DNA of 64,000 nt from RFPW01 sp040401595. Its GTDB lineage: Bacteria > Pseudomonadota > Gammaproteobacteria > Burkholderiales > Burkholderiaceae_E. Positions within the stretch are counted from its first letter, which is position 1, and each line of letters begins with the position of its first letter. This document shows, piece by piece, positions 60,976-64,000 of this stretch. The position numbers and the translations under genes were made by a program. Below the pieces are notes generated by a model that was not told the DNA's origin, searched no databases, and worked only from the letters and a program-made list of their open reading frames with translations. The DNA lies in the NCBI GenBank assembly GCA_040401595.1, contig JBBAOE010000003.1, positions 124,001 to 188,000 of the forward strand. The letters are read 5' to 3'.

Positions 60976-62316
60976 TCAGCGACTGAACATGATTTCCATT
61001 TCTCGACGAATCCCGTAAGCCCGGGTCGTGGTGTCCATGGCGACATCATCCCAGCATAGGCTTTGCCCTTTTCGCACGGGACGCACGACCTTGATCTGAT
61101 GCGCCAGACCCAGAGGCAGGCCGCCCATCGCCAGCGAGGTGCTTGCTGGCAACAACTTGCCCCAGACCGTATAGCCACCTTCGCCGTCCAGCAACTCCCC
61201 CGCCTGGAGATCGCGCTTGGCGGTAGCCACCACATCGGCATTCCAGCAGGTCGCAACCCCGGTGGGTTCGCGTCGTAACATGACCGAGGCGACCGATTGA
61301 CCGACTTCCAGGCCAATCAGGTGCCAGCGCTTATAGAGGGTAAAATATCGTCCGCTCGGGTCTGTGTGCGCGTTGTATTCCTCGAAGCAATTGCGTACGT
61401 AGTCCGTCTCGCCCTCGACGGTGACCCAGACGCCCATCCGAATGTCGTATGGAATCTTTCGACCATCGGCCTCGAGCGAAGAAATGACCTCAACCATGCC
61501 CTTGCGCTCAAGCACACCGCCCTCTTCGCGAGGTCGGGTGACAAATGGAATGTCCTCAACGCTGGCGGGCGGGTAGAGCAAACCATTGCTCGGTACCGTG
61601 AGACCGGTGGCATTGGCCACCGCCGTACTTTCGATCGAAGGTTTTGAGCCGTCCAGAAAGCTGTTGAACATCTTTGGATTCAAGCCACCGCGCTGAGCCT
61701 GTTCGGGCGTCAGGCCGTAATTGCCCCAGACGGTATCGGGGGTTGACTCGGAAAAATGGGGTAACCACTTGTGACCGCGTCCGGCTGCCACCACCAGAAA
61801 CCCGCAGGTTCTGGCCCAATCGACGAGATCGCAGATCAAGGCCGGTTGGTCGCCGAAGGCGAGTGAGTACAGCACGCCAGACTCGCTGGCCCGACGGGCC
61901 AGCAGCGGACCGCAGAAGGCATCAGCTTCTACAGTCACATTGACCACATGCTTGCCATGCTCAAAAGCCATCAGGCAGTGGTCGACCGCGTGAACCGGTG
62001 AGCCTGTGCATTCCACAATGACATCGATGGCGGGGTGCTGCACGAGCGAATGCCAGTCCTCGCCGATATGGGTTGTACCGTCGCGAAGCGCTTCATCGAG
62101 CGAGCGGGCCTGGCTGCGCTGCGGCTCCCAACCCACCCGGGCCAGGTTGGCGCGGGCCGCATCGGGCGCCAGATCGGCAATACCCACCAGATGAATGCCT
62201 GGCGTTCGCGGAATCTGGGCCAGATACATCGAGCCGAATTTGCCGGCTCCGATCAGCCCAACGCGGATGGGATTGCCCTGGGCAGCGCGCTGCAGAAGTT
62301 GGGTGTGCAGGCTCAT
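60976..62316 (-). CDS. NAD(P)-binding oxidoreductase with C-terminal SAF domain
   Basis: 446 residues. The N-terminal Rossmann fold (IRVGLIGAGKFGSMYLAQI, then DVIVECTGSPVHAVDHCLMAF) resembles homoserine dehydrogenase-like and Gfo/Idh-type oxidoreductases; the C-terminal part (NADVVATAKRDLQAGELLDG, later GQSLCWDDVAMD) is a SAF domain, also seen in flagellar FlgA-like proteins and sialic-acid synthases. Function unknown. ATG 62316 lies two bases after the dioxygenase stop, so the two are coupled. Confidence 0.75.
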   Translation of the reverse strand: MSLHTQLLQRAAQGNPIRVGLIGAGKFGSMYLAQIPRTPGIHLVGIADLAPDAARANLARVGWEPQRSQARSLDEALRDGTTHIGEDWHSLVQHPAIDVIVECTGSPVHAVDHCLMAFEHGKHVVNVTVEADAFCGPLLARRASESGVLYSLAFGDQPALICDLVDWARTCGFLVVAAGRGHKWLPHFSESTPDTVWGNYGLTPEQAQRGGLNPKMFNSFLDGSKPSIESTAVANATGLTVPSNGLLYPPASVEDIPFVTRPREEGGVLERKGMVEVISSLEADGRKIPYDIRMGVWVTVEGETDYVRNCFEEYNAHTDPSGRYFTLYKRWHLIGLEVGQSVASVMLRREPTGVATCWNADVVATAKRDLQAGELLDGEGGYTVWGKLLPASTSLAMGGLPLGLAHQIKVVRPVRKGQSLCWDDVAMDTTTRAYGIRREMEIMFSR

Positions 62317-62318
62317 GA

Positions 62319-63191
62319 TCAGGCGGTCACCGTGATTTCGTCGAGTGAGGTTTCCAGGGCGCTTTGCGGCATGCCGTCCTTCCAGGGGAGATCGACGGGA
62401 TAGGGCCGGGTCAGGCAATCATCGGGCAGACATTCGATCGGGGTGAAGTCCCGGTGCGCGATGTACTCGGGGCGCTTATGGCGTCGGATATGGTTACTGA
62501 CCGCGCACAGGCTGAGGTAGACGGCGACCCGGTTGAATGGGCTCAGGTTGCTGCCCGATGCGTGGACCAGACAAGAGTGGAACAGGATCATCGATCCCGC
62601 CGGTCCTTTGGGGCTGACAATCCCACCGTTCTTGCCACCAGCGCGCTCGACCAACTGGCTGATCAGGGGGTGATCGACCACCCAGAGCGGGTAACTGGTC
62701 GTGCTCAAGTCATGGCTAGCTTCGACGACCCCCTTCTTATGGCTTCCGGGGATGAACATCAGCGGACCATTGTGCTCGGTCACATCGTCCAGAAAAATGG
62801 CAACGTTCATCGCCCGCTCAGTGGGCATCAGATCGTCATTGAGCCAGGTCCCGTAGTCCTGATGCCATTGCCAGACATCGCCTTCGAAGGCCATTTTGCC
62901 GTTGATTTTGAACTGGTGCATGTAGAGAGATTCGCCCAGCAGATCTTCGACCGGCTGCACCATCCGCGGGTGTCGGGCGAGTCTGGCGAAGGGTTCGCTA
63001 TACAGATGGGCAGCGAAATTGGTGCGCACCGCATCCTTGCCCTTCTCGCGTACGTTGTACGCCTCCCGACGGGCATAGAGTTCGGGGACTGCATCGATCA
63101 GGCCACGGGTCTCCTGCGCGCTGAACTGTCCGGGAAAGAACAGGTAACCGTCCCGATCAAATTGTTCGAGTTGCTGTTTTGTCAGGTGCAT
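62319..63191 (-). CDS. Phytanoyl-CoA dioxygenase (PhyH)-family protein
   Basis: 290 residues. The facial triad and 2-oxoglutarate anchor are visible: WQWHQDYGTW (His110, Asp112) and FHSCLVHASGSNLSPFNRVAV (His210, Arg221). PhyH enzymes hydroxylate small molecules, acyl groups or amino acids using Fe(II) and 2-oxoglutarate. Placed with the SAF oxidoreductase and downstream of the Liv importer's binding-protein side, it may modify a small imported metabolite. Substrate unknown. Confidence 0.8.
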   Translation of the reverse strand: MHLTKQQLEQFDRDGYLFFPGQFSAQETRGLIDAVPELYARREAYNVREKGKDAVRTNFAAHLYSEPFARLARHPRMVQPVEDLLGESLYMHQFKINGKMAFEGDVWQWHQDYGTWLNDDLMPTERAMNVAIFLDDVTEHNGPLMFIPGSHKKGVVEASHDLSTTSYPLWVVDHPLISQLVERAGGKNGGIVSPKGPAGSMILFHSCLVHASGSNLSPFNRVAVYLSLCAVSNHIRRHKRPEYIAHRDFTPIECLPDDCLTRPYPVDLPWKDGMPQSALETSLDEITVTA

Positions 63192-63232
63192 GTGATGCCT
63201 CCGAAAATGTCTGATTGTGAACGGGTGTTTCC

Positions 63233-63874
63233 CTAGAGGCCCAGGGGACTAACGCCGAACAGTTTGAGATGCAGGTAGGCAACGAATCCCACCCAGAGCG
63301 CTGTGCCGAGAACGATCGCCATGACCGTGCCTCTGACGGTCGCCGGTTTCAGAGCGACATTCGATGCTGGAACCGAGCTTGGACCGGCGGCCGTGTCGAT
63401 CGTCATCGAAGTCTGAATAGCCCCCATGCGGTCGCGCTGGCGCGCCGCCCGGAAGTCAAAAACGGCCCACAGCAGGAAGCTGCCAAACAACAGGACATCT
63501 GCGGCCATACCGTTGGCGAGCAGGTGTGCAACCGACCAGACTTTGACGCTGATCACCATCGGGTGACGCAAGCGCGCTTTGATGTGATTGCCCGGAATGT
63601 AGCTCGCAACGAGAAAGATCATCGCGAAAAGCATCAGCAACGCTGCGACATGTCGGGTTGCAACCGGCGGCACCCAGAGGATCTGGGGGGTCAAGCGCGC
63701 GACGCCGTATCCATGGATGATCAGAATGAAACCAATCAGAGAGGCGACGGACACGAGGCCTTTGAATTTTTTTTCGCCCAGCCTTGAGATCAGTCCGACA
63801 CGCCAGTCCTCGGCGACGATCCGCAGGGAGTGGGTGCCCAGAAACAGGAGCAGCCCGATCAGAAGTTCAATCAT
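63233..63874 (-). CDS. nnrU: NnrU-family membrane protein
   Basis: 213 residues with about six helices, opening MIELLIGLLLFLGTHSLRIV, then RHPMVISVKVWSVAHLLANG, which is the NnrU signature. NnrU was named from denitrification loci, where it is linked to nitrite and nitric-oxide reduction, but it is also found outside them. No denitrification gene is visible here. The carboxy-terminal third is a low-complexity linker followed by a last helix. Confidence 0.8.
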   Translation of the reverse strand: MIELLIGLLLFLGTHSLRIVAEDWRVGLISRLGEKKFKGLVSVASLIGFILIIHGYGVARLTPQILWVPPVATRHVAALLMLFAMIFLVASYIPGNHIKARLRHPMVISVKVWSVAHLLANGMAADVLLFGSFLLWAVFDFRAARQRDRMGAIQTSMTIDTAAGPSSVPASNVALKPATVRGTVMAIVLGTALWVGFVAYLHLKLFGVSPLGL

Positions 63875-63913
63875 CGCGGTCGACCGTAAAAAATTGTGGA
63901 TTTGTGTGTGGGC

Positions 63914-64000
63914 TCATGCCAGCGCTTCACGCACGAAATCGAGCCGGTCCTGTCCGAAGTACAAGCGATCGCCCACGAAAAAGCTGGGCGCACCGAAGAC
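63914..64000 (-). CDS. DsbA-fold 2-hydroxychromene-2-carboxylate isomerase family protein, C-terminus only
   Basis: Only the last 28 codons lie in the window. They read VFGAPSFFVGDRLYFGQDRL followed by a short tail and TGA, the C-terminal motif of the HCCA isomerase/DsbA-like family, which isomerises naphthalene-degradation intermediates or related thiol-dependent substrates. The rest of the gene lies beyond the end. Confidence 0.7.
   Translation of the reverse strand, partial: VFGAPSFFVGDRLYFGQDRLDFVREALA

Noticed and set aside
1..64000. CRISPR arrays, prophage, transposons, rRNA or tRNA genes
   Set aside because: Looked for regular repeats, transposase motifs and cloverleaf patterns by eye and found none; a covariance-model search would be decisive for small RNAs.

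Overview
The window is high-GC, tightly packed proteobacterial DNA. Operons of CoA-dependent catabolism genes, Liv-type ABC transporters and Cox/XDH-type molybdenum hydroxylases suggest a free-living betaproteobacterium, probably Burkholderiales; this placement is inferred from gene content only. I saw no rRNA, tRNA, CRISPR array, integrase or insertion sequence. One run of exactly 100 N (12959-13058) is an assembly gap inside a TonB-receptor gene.

Layout. (1) 1-11445, plus strand: a tightly overlapping operon for a molybdenum hydroxylase (large subunit fused to a CoxG-like domain, FAD subunit, 2Fe-2S subunit), an acyl-CoA ligase, an enoyl-CoA hydratase-like protein and a complete Liv-type ABC importer. 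It looks like uptake, CoA activation and hydroxylation of an unidentified, perhaps aromatic or alicyclic, carboxylate. (2) 11504-15144: a PlsC-like acyltransferase, a NikR-family repressor whose canonical nickel site is substituted, a perfect 10-bp dyad, and a TonB-dependent receptor. (3) 15170-25697: a phosphate-stress lipid-remodelling island with PhoD phosphatase, BtaA (diacylglyceryl-homoserine synthase), a GNAT-like protein, PlcP-type phospholipase C, a long-form phosphatidylserine decarboxylase, a class-III PLP enzyme, an Mpo1-like membrane protein and a GT4 glycosyltransferase. Pho-box-like repeats lie in both divergent promoter regions. The usual partner BtaB is absent, so the final lipid is uncertain; this is the strongest candidate for an undescribed system.

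(4) 25666-34074, minus strand: a PCuAC-fold protein without its copper ligands, a 2OG-Fe(II) oxygenase, HupE/UreJ, a parvulin, a membrane protein with a spermidine-synthase-like domain, a secreted PHP-domain protein and a lipoprotein. (5) 34453-41529, plus strand: a second molybdenum hydroxylase in order small, large, medium subunit, then, after a terminator, the maturation genes coxD-like, coxE-like and xdhC. A TDT-family transporter, a ketopantoate-reductase-like protein and a CBS protein follow.

(6) 44264-55576: an acyl-CoA catabolic cluster with semialdehyde dehydrogenase, three acyl-CoA dehydrogenases, a histidine-phosphatase/APH-kinase fusion, acyl-CoA ligase and SDR on the minus strand, and a quinone-oxidoreductase-like protein and MaoC hydratase on the plus strand. 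The APH kinase beside an ACAD11-like dehydrogenase recalls 4-hydroxyacyl-CoA processing. (7) 55621-60756, minus strand: a second Liv-type importer. (8) 60976-64000, minus strand: a SAF-domain oxidoreductase, a PhyH-family dioxygenase, NnrU and the C-terminus of a DsbA-fold isomerase cut by the window edge.
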